From the NCBI RefSeq assembly GCF_943914685.1, contig NZ_CALUCZ010000001.1, forward strand, positions 124,001-188,000: a stretch of 64,000 nt of DNA. The letters run 5' to 3'. Made by a program: the position numbers and the translations under genes. Below are positions 17,147 through 25,683 of the stretch, one piece after another. Numbering within the stretch: the first letter of the stretch is position 1; the number at the start of each line of letters is the position of its first letter. The DNA is from an uncultured Mobiluncus sp. (GTDB taxonomy: Bacteria; Actinomycetota; Actinomycetes; Actinomycetales; Actinomycetaceae). The notes beneath the pieces are model-generated. The model saw only the letters and a list, made by a program, of their open reading frames with translations. It was not told the DNA's origin and did not search any database.

Positions 17147-18256
17147 CTATTTCTCCAGCAAACCCTGTCCCCAGTAGGTTTCTGCGTTGGTTCCCGGAAC
17201 AATCCAGTAAACTGCCGAACCGATGTGGGAAATAAACTTGTTCAACAAGTCGTGCATATCCAGGCGCTTTTGAATGGCCGTGAACTGCAGTTCCGGGTTG
17301 CGTTGGAAAGAAATCCACACCAAACCGCTGTTGGTCAGGTCAGACTGTCCCGGTTCCGGGGCGTCGTCGTAGGCAAAAGCCCGGCGACGGAGTTTATCGG
17401 AACCATCGTCTTCATGTTCGCGGGACAGCGCCAGGTGAGAACGCCGATCAATGATGAAGTTACCGGCCTCGTCTACCGCGTCCATGTCCTCCTCATCGAA
17501 CTCGCCGCCACCACTCAACGGACCGCCATCGGCAAGTTTGCGGCCGATGACGCGCTCGCGGGCGGGACGGTCCAGCAGCTCCCACGGGTCGAGGAAGTTT
17601 TGAATCCGGCGCAGCACCATAATGGTAGAACCGTCCAGGTAGGCCTGGTCTCCAGTACCGTCCAGCCACACCTGCTCGGAGAATTCCTCCGTGGTGGACG
17701 GATTCACTGTACCGTCGACCTGGCCGAACGGATTTCGCGGGGTCGTGCCGCGCGGGGCGGAACCGTAAGCGTAAGTAAAGCCCTTTTGCATCCAGTGCAA
17801 CGTGGCCTTGCCCTGACACTTGGCCAGTAACAGGCGACCGGCCGCGAACAGGGTGCCCGGGTCGTCGCAGCAAATCTGGAACACCAAGTCAGTCTGACCC
17901 CAGCGTTCCTGCAGCTGGTCGAGTTTGAAAGCGGGAATGTCATGCAAGCCCTCGGGTTTCAGTTCCGGCTTACCTAAGAAATCAAAAATTCGCTCTCCAA
18001 AACCGCAGGTGATGGTTAGGTTGGCGGTGACCGCGACCATTTCCGGAGCCAAGAAGTTCGGAATCGGGTTGCCCTGGGTCAGCTGGCGGGCGGTGGCGGT
18101 CAGGTCCTTTAGCAGCTCAATGAACGCCGCCTGGTCTAGGCTGGGTTCCAGGTTCATTCCCAAAACTTCCAGATGCGCCTGCGGAGGCTGTTCCACCCCG
18201 GACTGCACCCGGCCATCGAAAGGAATAGTAGCTTTTTGCAACGCGGTTTCAGACAT
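17147..18256 (-). CDS. DyP-type heme peroxidase
   Basis: This 369-residue dye-decolorizing peroxidase has the family signature GQVDG (GxxDG) in NPFGQVDGTVNP at about residue 180. The proximal heme His region RRSHLALSREHEDD lies at about 270, with the conserved Arg and the SGLVWISFQRNP strand near the C-terminus. The family oxidises aromatic or heme substrates with H2O2. Unlike EfeB-type relatives it has no Tat signal, so it should be cytosolic. No encapsulin and no efeUO genes are in the window. GAGGAG lies 9 bases before the ATG. Confidence 0.88.
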   Translation of the reverse strand: MSETALQKATIPFDGRVQSGVEQPPQAHLEVLGMNLEPSLDQAAFIELLKDLTATARQLTQGNPIPNFLAPEMVAVTANLTITCGFGERIFDFLGKPELKPEGLHDIPAFKLDQLQERWGQTDLVFQICCDDPGTLFAAGRLLLAKCQGKATLHWMQKGFTYAYGSAPRGTTPRNPFGQVDGTVNPSTTEEFSEQVWLDGTGDQAYLDGSTIMVLRRIQNFLDPWELLDRPARERVIGRKLADGGPLSGGGEFDEEDMDAVDEAGNFIIDRRSHLALSREHEDDGSDKLRRRAFAYDDAPEPGQSDLTNSGLVWISFQRNPELQFTAIQKRLDMHDLLNKFISHIGSAVYWIVPGTNAETYWGQGLLEK

Positions 18257-18457
18257 TTTCCATAACTCCTCGGTAAATCTAAGCAGTAACTCTTATCCTA
18301 GCCTCTCGCCACCTCCCGGTTGTACCAAACCGGGAGCCCCGCCCGACCGGCCTGGTGCCCCGGAGCTACGCAATCTCCGCGGATAACCCGCCGACCGCGC
18401 TTGGGAAAGTAAAACGCCGGGAAACCCCCACGAAACCGGTCGCCGCGCCGTCGGGCC

Positions 18458-19618
18458 TCAACCGGCCACATTCACCTGGGGCTCGCCCGCTTCCAAGCCC
18501 ATTTCCTGGCCCAACCGATTCGCTTCGGCTATCAGGGTCGGCACAATCTCAGCTTCCGGGACGGTTTTGATGACCTGGCCCTTGATGAAAATCTGGCCTT
18601 TGCCGTTGCCGGAGGCCACGCCCAAATCGGCTTCCCGCGCCTCGCCCGGACCGTTGACGATACAGCCCATCACCGCGACCCGCAGCGGGTAGGTGATGTC
18701 TTTCAGCCCGGCGGTAACCTCATTAGCCAACGTGTAAACGTCGACTTGGGAACGCCCGCAAGACGGGCAGGACACGATTTCAAAGTTGCGTTTCCGCAAG
18801 CCCAGAGAACGCAAAATCTCTAACCCGACCTTGACCTCCTCAACCGGCGGGGCCGACAGCGAAACCCGAATCGTGTCGCCAATCCCCTCGGAGAGCAACG
18901 CGCCGAAAGCGGTAGCGGATTTGATAGTGCCTTGGAAAGTTGGGCCGGCCTCCGTCACGCCCAAGTGCAGCGGCCAGTCCCCGTGCTGGGCCAACAGGCG
19001 GTAGGCCTGAATCATCGTCACCGGGTTGTGGTGTTTCACCGAGATGGCAAAGTCATGGAAATCCACGTCCTCGAACAGCGACGCCTCCCACATGGCGGAC
19101 TCGGCTAGCGCCTCTGCGGTAGCTCCCCCAAACTTTTCGTACAGGCGTTTGTCCAAAGACCCCGCGTTGACCCCGATGCGCAGCGCGGTGCCGTGGTCGG
19201 TGGCGGCTCGGGCGATTTCGCGCACCTGGTCGTCAAAAGCCCGAATGTTGCCGGGGTTCACCCGCACCGCCCCGCAGCCGGCCTCGATAGCCTGGAACAC
19301 GTACTTGGGCTGGAAGTGAATGTCTGCTACCACCGGAATGGTGGCGCGTTTACAGATTTCGGGCAGCGCCGCGGCATCGTCGGCGGAAGGACACGCCACC
19401 CGGATAATGTCGCAGCCCGCGGCGGTCAGTTCGGCGATTTGCTGCAGGGTTGCCTCGACGTCAGAAGTCAGGGTGGTGGTCATGGACTGGATGCTCACCG
19501 GGGCGTCTCCCCCCACGGCGACGCTGCCGACCTGGATTTTGCGGGTCTGATGGCGCGGCGCCAACGGTTCGCGGGCGGACAGAGACTTGGCGGGCAACCC
19601 CAGGTTTACTTCACTCAC
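18458..19618 (-). CDS. ispG: 4-hydroxy-3-methylbut-2-enyl diphosphate synthase (MEP pathway)
   Basis: This 386-residue 4Fe-4S enzyme converts methylerythritol cyclodiphosphate to HMBPP. VGSVAVGGDAPVSIQSMTTT is the N-terminal TIM-barrel signature. The cluster cysteines are in CPSCGRSQ and GCIVNGPGEA. The frame opens at 19654, but the GTG at 19618 begins the usual region and lies 7 bases after AATAAT, a plausible -10. Upstream, from 19663, is a five-copy 11-bp array. dxr and rseP, often adjacent to ispG in actinobacteria, are not seen here. Confidence 0.93.
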   Translation of the reverse strand: MSEVNLGLPAKSLSAREPLAPRHQTRKIQVGSVAVGGDAPVSIQSMTTTLTSDVEATLQQIAELTAAGCDIIRVACPSADDAAALPEICKRATIPVVADIHFQPKYVFQAIEAGCGAVRVNPGNIRAFDDQVREIARAATDHGTALRIGVNAGSLDKRLYEKFGGATAEALAESAMWEASLFEDVDFHDFAISVKHHNPVTMIQAYRLLAQHGDWPLHLGVTEAGPTFQGTIKSATAFGALLSEGIGDTIRVSLSAPPVEEVKVGLEILRSLGLRKRNFEIVSCPSCGRSQVDVYTLANEVTAGLKDITYPLRVAVMGCIVNGPGEAREADLGVASGNGKGQIFIKGQVIKTVPEAEIVPTLIAEANRLGQEMGLEAGEPQVNVAG

Positions 19619-19625
19619 GTCCTCG

Positions 19626-19631
19626 ATTATT
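19626..19631 (-). promoter_or_regulatory. possible -10 box (AATAAT) for ispG
   Basis: On the minus strand AATAAT lies 7 bases before the GTG at 19618, with no properly spaced ribosome site. It deviates from TANNNT at the first base, so confidence is modest. Confidence 0.35.
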
Positions 19632-19662
19632 CCACCTTTGTGTGGCGCTCGCACCAGGCGGG

Positions 19663-19716
19663 GTCACTGGGGAGTCACTGGGGAGTCACTGGGGAGTCAC
19701 TGGGGAGTCACTAGGG
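19663..19716. repeat. tandem 11-bp repeat array upstream of ispG
   Basis: GTCACTGGGGA is repeated head-to-tail; GTCACT occurs five times at exact 11-base steps (19663, 19674, 19685, 19696, 19707). The array lies between the nei stop and the ispG promoter, starting about 45 bp upstream of the ispG start codon. It is non-coding on the gene-bearing strand. Confidence 0.85.
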
Positions 19717-19757
19717 CGTTGCTCGGGTTGTGCCGGGGTCGTGGTTTCCCGTGGCCC

Positions 19758-20804
19758 TCAGCGTTGGCAGCGCGGACACCAGTAGAGTTTTCGTCCCCCC
19801 GCGACCCGCAGCTTAACCGTGGCGGAGCAGCGCAAACAGGGCCGATCTTGGCGCTGGTAGACGTAATATCGGGAGTCAATAGCCTGGGGTTCGCGTCCCG
19901 CGGCCAGCTCGCGTTCCACAAAGGTCGAGTAATCGTCAGGGTCCGCGGTGGTGATCCGTCCCGATTCCACGCCGAGCGGTAGGTATTCTTCCAGCCAGTT
20001 CCAGATTCGGCGCAGTTTGCGCGACGTCACCTCACGAGCCGGTGTAAACGGGTTCAGACGGGCCGCGTACAGCACTTCGGCGCGATAAATATTGCCCACC
20101 CCGGCGATAACGGACTGGTCCATGAGAGCCTCGCCAATACCCTTCTGACGGGTGGCGCAGCGTTTCACGAACTCGCTAAAGTCGCAGTCGGGACGCAACG
20201 GATCGGGTCCCAGCCGGGCAAACACCGCGGCGACGCCCGCGTCGTCCAGCAGCTCACAAGTGTTTGGCCCGGACAGGTCGGCCGCCCCGTGCGCGGTGAT
20301 CAAGCGCAGACGCACCGTCCCGTAGGGCGAGGGCGCCTGGAAAGGGGCTGGGGTCCAAAACCAGCGATCCGCGAAATGTTCGTGGGGCGCAAAAGCGGAG
20401 TCATCATGGTGAGTATGCACCGGAATCTCTACGATTTCCGCGGCTGGCTGCGCAGTCTCAGCGAGATCCAGTGCCGGACCGATGTGCCGGGCAATGAACT
20501 GAGAATCCCCGTAAAATCGCCAGGAACCGTAAATCCCCAAGTGAATATGCAGCCAGGTCAGGGGCGGTTTGGACTCAGGAACGGTCGCGGCGGGTTCGGT
20601 CTGACGCGGGGCAACGGTCTGACACGGGGCAAAACCGAGGAACATATGTTTCCCATAGGCTTGTACGTCAACCAGGCGCTGGCCGTCCAACTCGGCAGTC
20701 CCCGCGGCGAAACGTCCCTGCGGAGAGGACGCCGCAACCACCTCACCGCTCATTACCTGGGCAAACTGGGTGGCCAGCCGGTGAATAGCATGACCCTCAG
20801 GCAC
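19758..20804 (-). CDS. nei: Fpg/Nei-family DNA glycosylase
   Basis: This 348-residue base-excision glycosylase/AP lyase resembles actinobacterial Nei2. After Met removal the catalytic Pro-Glu is exposed (PEGHAIHRLA). The helix-two-turn-helix region is QSVIAGVGNIYRAEVLYAA. A C-terminal zinc finger of CxxC-x16-CxxC type closes the protein (CLRC ... CPRC). It is some 70 residues longer than usual, owing to insertions around residues 55-75 and 115-145. The GTG at 20804 lies within the end of the amidohydrolase gene (8-base overlap), with GGGAGG 9 bases upstream. The frame stays open far upstream, but only as a shadow of that gene. Confidence 0.88.
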   Translation of the reverse strand: MPEGHAIHRLATQFAQVMSGEVVAASSPQGRFAAGTAELDGQRLVDVQAYGKHMFLGFAPCQTVAPRQTEPAATVPESKPPLTWLHIHLGIYGSWRFYGDSQFIARHIGPALDLAETAQPAAEIVEIPVHTHHDDSAFAPHEHFADRWFWTPAPFQAPSPYGTVRLRLITAHGAADLSGPNTCELLDDAGVAAVFARLGPDPLRPDCDFSEFVKRCATRQKGIGEALMDQSVIAGVGNIYRAEVLYAARLNPFTPAREVTSRKLRRIWNWLEEYLPLGVESGRITTADPDDYSTFVERELAAGREPQAIDSRYYVYQRQDRPCLRCSATVKLRVAGGRKLYWCPRCQR

Positions 20805-21999
20805 GGTGCGCAGCCTCCCTAACCGACCCGGCCACGAGAGCTCCACGCAGGACCACTCCGGCGGGCTGCTCCAAAACATTGAGGTCGGCGCGCGGATCAG
20901 AGTCGTACCACACCAGGTCAGCGGGCGCACCCTCCCACAGGGAGGGGGCACCCAGGAAATCCCGAGCCCTCCAGGTGGCCAGGTCAATAATCTCGGGAGC
21001 CGAAACACCTAAGTCCAACCACTGCCGCAGCTCTTGCGGCAGGGCGTCGTGGCGCTGGTAGCCACCGGCGTCGGTGCCCGGCAACAACTGGACCCCCGCT
21101 TCATACAGCGCGGCTTGATGAGCTACTCGGGACTGATCCAAAGCGGTCATCGTGGCGGCATACACCGGATATTTTGTCCCCGCCTGGGCGGCAAAATCGG
21201 AAAACCGCGCGATTTGCAGCATGGTCGGAGTCACGCGGATACCGCGGCGCTGCGCTTCGAGGATTTCGTCCGAATCCATGCCGGTGCCATGTTCGATACC
21301 GTCCACCCCGGCATCTAGCAGGCCCTCTATCGTGCGGTGGGCGAAAGTGTGCACGGTCACCCGCGCCCCGAACTCGTGCGCAGCCGCCACCGCGTCACGC
21401 AGCACCGCGGTGGACCACAGTGGCTGCAAATCAGATTCGGCCCCGTCGGAGCGGTCAATCCAGTCCCCCACGATTTTCACCCAGCCGTCGCTGCGTTGAG
21501 CCTGTTGGGCAACCGCCGCGGGCAAATCGGCTTCGTTATCCAGCTCCAGCCCGTAATAACGCATATAGCGTTTGGGCCGCACCAGGTGCTGGCCGCAGCG
21601 AATGATTTTCGGCAGCTCAGCCACCTGGTCAATCCAGCGGGTATCGGAGGGCACCCCGCAGTCACGAATCAGCAGCGTGCCCTTACTCAACGCCAGTTCG
21701 GCCTGTTCCCGCTGGGTTTCGGCCGACACGCTGCCCGCGTGGGTCACGCCCACGTGGCAATGCACGTCCACCAGTCCGGGAATCGCGTAGCCGCTGACCT
21801 TTCGGTAGGTCAGTGCGGGTTTCGCCGTTCGACTCACGATGCCGTCGTGAATATACAGGTCGCCGTGTACCCACTGGGATTCACAAGATACTGTCGTCGC
21901 CTGACCGGTGTATTCTCCCTCTACGCTGGGGTGTTCCGACCACAGGAAAGTACCCGTAAAGTGCAGGTTTTCCGGGTTTGACGCACCTAGGGGGGTCAT
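20797..21999 (-). CDS. metal-dependent amidohydrolase
   Basis: This is a 400-residue amidohydrolase-superfamily enzyme. The HxH metal motif is in GLVDVHCHVGVTHAG, the metal-bridging Lys candidate in GWVKIVGDW, His residues in VTVHTFAHRT and GIEHGTGMD, and the catalytic Asp in LLPGTDAGG. It resembles prolidase/imidazolonepropionase-type dipeptidases of the Sgx9260 group; the substrate is not inferable. The ATG at 21999 overlaps the ffh stop by one base (GTG at 22002 is also possible), and the 3' end overlaps nei. It therefore lies in the middle of an ffh-amidohydrolase-nei operon. Confidence 0.82.
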   Translation of the reverse strand: MTPLGASNPENLHFTGTFLWSEHPSVEGEYTGQATTVSCESQWVHGDLYIHDGIVSRTAKPALTYRKVSGYAIPGLVDVHCHVGVTHAGSVSAETQREQAELALSKGTLLIRDCGVPSDTRWIDQVAELPKIIRCGQHLVRPKRYMRYYGLELDNEADLPAAVAQQAQRSDGWVKIVGDWIDRSDGAESDLQPLWSTAVLRDAVAAAHEFGARVTVHTFAHRTIEGLLDAGVDGIEHGTGMDSDEILEAQRRGIRVTPTMLQIARFSDFAAQAGTKYPVYAATMTALDQSRVAHQAALYEAGVQLLPGTDAGGYQRHDALPQELRQWLDLGVSAPEIIDLATWRARDFLGAPSLWEGAPADLVWYDSDPRADLNVLEQPAGVVLRGALVAGSVREAAHRA

Positions 22000-23675
22000 C
22001 ACAAGCCGCCCAACATACGTTTGATGTCGTCGGGCAGATCGTCAGGGGTCAGGGCGGGGGTGGCCGGCGCGGACTTTTGCGGCGACCCGCCGAGACCGCC
22101 CATGCCTTTCAGCCCGCCCAAACCAGCTGGGAAAGAACCGGGCAGGTTGGGCATTGTTCCAGCCCCGCTCATGGGGGTGGGGGAAATCCCCTCCAAAGCT
22201 TCCCGGGCTTGACGGGCTGCCTTGGCGGGATTGCCGGATTTCGCTTTCCGCTGGGCTTTAGATTTCTTGCCAGATTTTGCCGTCTGTTTCGCTTTCGAAT
22301 GCTTGCCCATGCCTGGCATTCGACCGAATCCGGGCATCATTCCCATGCCGTCTGCGCCGCCGCCCATACCGGGAATGCCGCCGCCGCTCATCATCTTTTG
22401 CGCCATCTGGAATCGGTCGACCAGCCCGTTCACGTCCGCGACCGTGGTGCCAGACCCGGCGGCAATCCGGGCGCGGCGTGAGCCGTTGAGAATCTTTACG
22501 TCCTGGCGTTCCGCGGGAGTCATCGAGCGGACAATAGCTTCAATCCGGTCGACTTCGCGCTCATCAAACTGGTCCAACTGTTCTCGGATTTTGCCCGCCC
22601 CCGGCATCATGCCCAGCAGCTTTTTCATCGAACCGAGTTTGCGAATCTGTTGCAGCTGGCTGAGGAAGTCTTCCAAGGTCAACTGGCCCTGCTGAATCTT
22701 GCCGGCCAGCTTTTCGGCCTGCTCCATATCGAACGTTTCCTGAGCCTTTTCAATGAGGCTCAGCAGGTCGCCCATATCCAAAATCCGCGACGCCATGCGG
22801 TCGGCGTGGAACCGTTCAAAGTCGTCCAAGCCCTCACCCGTCGAGGCGAACAGCACCGGAACCCCGGTGACGCCCCGGACTGACAGGGCCGCACCGCCGC
22901 GGGCATCACCATCTAGCTTGGTCAGGACCACACCGGTGAAATCCACGCCCTCCTGGAAAGCTCGCGCGGTTCGCACCGCGTCCTGGCCAATCATGGCGTC
23001 CAGGACGAACAAGACCTCGTCGGGCTGCACCTCGTCACGAATGGAACGGGCTTGGGCCATAAGCTCCGCATCTACGCCCAGTCGGCCGGCGGTATCGACA
23101 ATCATCACGTCATAGCCCGAACCGGAGGCCAGCGCCAAAGCGCGCCGCGCCACATCGACCGGGTCGCCCACCCCGTTGCCGGGTTCAGGGGCGAAAACGG
23201 TGACTCCGGCCTGTTCACCCACGATCTGTAACTGGTTGACCGCGTTGGGACGCTGTAAGTCCGCCGCGACCAGCAGGACTTTTCGCCCCTCTTTTGCCAG
23301 CCACTTGCCGAGTTTGCCGGCCAGAGTCGTTTTACCAGCACCCTGCAGACCAGCCAACATGAACACGGTCGGGCCTTTGCCGGGTTTAGAGAAATGCAGT
23401 TCCCGGTCCTCGCCGCCCAGAATGTTAATCAACTCGTCGTTGACGATTTTCACAATCTGTTGAGCCGGGTTCAAAGCCTCAGACCGAGCCGCCCCATAGG
23501 CCTTTTCCTTTACGGTGGCAGTGAAATCCTTGACGACTTCCAAGGCCACATCAGCCTCAATCAGGGCGCGGCGAATGTCGCTGACGGTGGCGTCAACGTC
23601 GGATTCCTTGAGCTTGCCTTTCTTGCGAAGGTTCTTAAACGATTCTGTCAGGCGGTCTTGCAGATTATTGAACAC
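21999..23675 (-). CDS. ffh: signal recognition particle GTPase
   Basis: This 558-residue SRP54 homologue binds signal sequences and 4.5S RNA and docks with FtsY. It has the four-helix N domain (1-85), a G domain with P-loop GLQGAGKTT at 109-117, DTAGRLGVDAE and TKLDGDARGG, and an M domain (about 300-450). The tail is unusually long (about 440-558), Gly/Met- and Lys-rich, with GMGMMPGFGRMPGMG. The GTG start follows an excellent promoter with a 6-base gap. The downstream amidohydrolase and nei genes overlap it. Confidence 0.96.
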   Translation of the reverse strand: MFNNLQDRLTESFKNLRKKGKLKESDVDATVSDIRRALIEADVALEVVKDFTATVKEKAYGAARSEALNPAQQIVKIVNDELINILGGEDRELHFSKPGKGPTVFMLAGLQGAGKTTLAGKLGKWLAKEGRKVLLVAADLQRPNAVNQLQIVGEQAGVTVFAPEPGNGVGDPVDVARRALALASGSGYDVMIVDTAGRLGVDAELMAQARSIRDEVQPDEVLFVLDAMIGQDAVRTARAFQEGVDFTGVVLTKLDGDARGGAALSVRGVTGVPVLFASTGEGLDDFERFHADRMASRILDMGDLLSLIEKAQETFDMEQAEKLAGKIQQGQLTLEDFLSQLQQIRKLGSMKKLLGMMPGAGKIREQLDQFDEREVDRIEAIVRSMTPAERQDVKILNGSRRARIAAGSGTTVADVNGLVDRFQMAQKMMSGGGIPGMGGGADGMGMMPGFGRMPGMGKHSKAKQTAKSGKKSKAQRKAKSGNPAKAARQAREALEGISPTPMSGAGTMPNLPGSFPAGLGGLKGMGGLGGSPQKSAPATPALTPDDLPDDIKRMLGGL

Positions 23676-23681
23676 ACGTCG

Positions 23682-23710
23682 ATTTTATAGTGAGGCAAGA
23701 TTTCGGGCAA
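23682..23710 (-). promoter_or_regulatory. leaderless promoter of ffh
   Basis: On the minus strand TTGCCC (23710-23705), a 17-base spacer, TAAAAT (23687-23682) and 6 bases lead to the GTG. This is the best complete promoter in the window and leaves no room for a ribosome site. Confidence 0.65.
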
Positions 23711-23808
23711 AAGTGGGGGTTGAGGCGCGCCGCGGGGTACGCGTTGGTGCAAAAGGTCGGTGGCAAACGCCGGTAACTGACGAAAGACCCCGGGGCGGCT
23801 AGGCGACT

Positions 23809-25578
23809 CTAGGCATCCAGCAGGGCATCAGCAAAATCGCCGGGCACAAAAGGCGCCAAATCGTCGGGTCCCTCACCCAAGCCAACGAGCTTCACCGGAA
23901 TCCCCAGCTCCCGCTGCAAAGGTACGATAACCCCGCCTTTGGCAGAACCGTCCAGTTTGGTCAAAACGATACCGGTTACACCCACCGCTTCGGTAAAGAT
24001 TTTCGCCTGACTCAAAGCGTTTTGCCCGGTAGTAGCGTCGATAACCAGCAGGACTTCGGTGATGGGGACCTGTTTTTCAGCCACGCGCTTGATTTTGCCC
24101 AGCTCGTCCATCAAACCGACTTTGTTTTGCAAACGTCCGGCGGTGTCAATCAAAACCACGTCACTGCCGGCCTCACGAGCAGTTTTCGCCGCGTCGAAAG
24201 CCACAGAGGCAGGGTCAGCCTGGTCCTTTTCGGCGCGCACCACCGGTACGCCGACCCGGTCGCCCCAAGTTTGCAGCTGCTCCCCGGCGGCGGCACGGAA
24301 CGTATCGGCCGCACCCAACACTACGGTCTTGCGGTCAGCCACCAGCAGGCGCGCCAGCTTGCCCACCGTGGTTGTCTTACCGCCACCGTTGACACCAACC
24401 ATTAAGATACCGGCGGTCCGGGTGGGAGAATCCTCGGGAACCTCCAGGTTGAGACCACGCTCGGCCTTGCGGTCGAGCATATCGGTGAGCATCCGCTTGG
24501 CCATACGCCGCACCTGCGCAGCGTCCTTCTCGCCCGCGACCTTTTGTTTCACCTTTAGCTTGTCAATGAGCTCCACGGTCGGCTCGACGCCCATGTCGGC
24601 GGCCAGCAGCTCGTCTTCGATAGCCTCCCAATCGGTGGCTTGCAAATCAGCGCTGGACAGCACATTGAGAATGGCCCGCCCGAACTTGCCCTTACCGGCC
24701 AAACGTTCCTTTAAGCGGCGCATCCGGGAGGTCTTGGATTCCGGTTTTTCGATTTCCTCAACTTCGGGTTCGGTTGGCTCGGTTGGCTCAGCGGTGTCGG
24801 AAACTGGCGTCTCAGCCGGTGCGGCCGGCTCGGGTTCCCCGGCTGGCTCTGTGGCCTGCACAGTCTCGGAACTCTCGGGTTCCTCCGCAGTCTCGAAAAT
24901 TACGGGTTCCTCGGACACTGCCGCTGCAGATTCCGGCTCCGACTCCGTTTCCGAAACGTCGTCCTCCTCTGCCGCGTCCGCTGTCATTGCCGCTGCCGCC
25001 GCTTCCATAGCCGCTCGCGCCGCGGCCCGGGCTTTCTCAACACTCTGACCGGGGAGGGGCTTAAAGCACAACCCGTCCGGGTCGCAATAGACCCCATCGG
25101 GCTTAACGATAACTTCTTCCTTATCGAAGTCTTCGTCCTCCTCGCCCCAGTCCTCCGTTTCAGCCAAGTCGTCCGCTTCAGTCGGGCCCTCACCCGCAAA
25201 ATGGCCAGTCTCAGAGGTCGTCGGTTCGAGTTCTATGTCTTCATCAGGGTACTCATCGTCGCTGTGGTCTTTAGCCTGAATCGTCTTTTCAATGATGTTT
25301 CGAAGTTCTTTTTCACCTTGCTTCAGCTGGAGGGGCGGGGCGTCGTCAGTTCCCTCTCCGTCCTCGCTGCTGTCCTCACGAATCCGCTCCAACGTGTCCA
25401 AAAGACGATCTTCGTTGCGAATCTTGCGCTGCTTCGAATCAATCTGGGAGGCGCTGGCAACGATAACGATAACTATGAAAGCAATAGCCAACGGAATCAT
25501 AAAAATGAGCGGATCAGTGTAGCCTTCCAGACCCTGGGAGTTATTTAGTGTCGCACTGAGGATATTCATTGATTCCAT
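23809..25578 (-). CDS. ftsY: SRP receptor FtsY with N-terminal membrane anchor
   Basis: This 589-residue SRP receptor GTPase has an N-terminal membrane helix (about 23-43), then a basic stretch and a very long acidic Glu/Asp/Ala/Pro-rich A-domain (about 65-285). The NG domain follows, with P-loop GVNGGGKTT (395-403), LIDTAGRLQNK and LTKLDGSAKGG. Within the acidic region is an isolated DGVYCDPDGLCFKP block (C165, C171) that does not look like filler. The ATG at 25578 is used; ATG at 25569 is possible. FtsY lies between smc and ffh, the usual actinobacterial order. Confidence 0.95.
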   Translation of the reverse strand: MESMNILSATLNNSQGLEGYTDPLIFMIPLAIAFIVIVIVASASQIDSKQRKIRNEDRLLDTLERIREDSSEDGEGTDDAPPLQLKQGEKELRNIIEKTIQAKDHSDDEYPDEDIELEPTTSETGHFAGEGPTEADDLAETEDWGEEDEDFDKEEVIVKPDGVYCDPDGLCFKPLPGQSVEKARAAARAAMEAAAAAMTADAAEEDDVSETESEPESAAAVSEEPVIFETAEEPESSETVQATEPAGEPEPAAPAETPVSDTAEPTEPTEPEVEEIEKPESKTSRMRRLKERLAGKGKFGRAILNVLSSADLQATDWEAIEDELLAADMGVEPTVELIDKLKVKQKVAGEKDAAQVRRMAKRMLTDMLDRKAERGLNLEVPEDSPTRTAGILMVGVNGGGKTTTVGKLARLLVADRKTVVLGAADTFRAAAGEQLQTWGDRVGVPVVRAEKDQADPASVAFDAAKTAREAGSDVVLIDTAGRLQNKVGLMDELGKIKRVAEKQVPITEVLLVIDATTGQNALSQAKIFTEAVGVTGIVLTKLDGSAKGGVIVPLQRELGIPVKLVGLGEGPDDLAPFVPGDFADALLDA

Positions 25579-25683
25579 CCAAAACGTCTCTCATAGCATC
25601 GCGTGAACGTCTCTTATCGGCTCAAACATACGGTGCTATCTTATCTCTAACCTCGGTAGGTTTACCTAATTTCCAGCTGTATC

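Noticed and set aside
20804..21008. 68-codon N-terminal extension of the Nei protein
   Set aside because: Activity requires Pro-Glu directly after the initiator Met; the upstream codons are the amidohydrolase gene in another frame.
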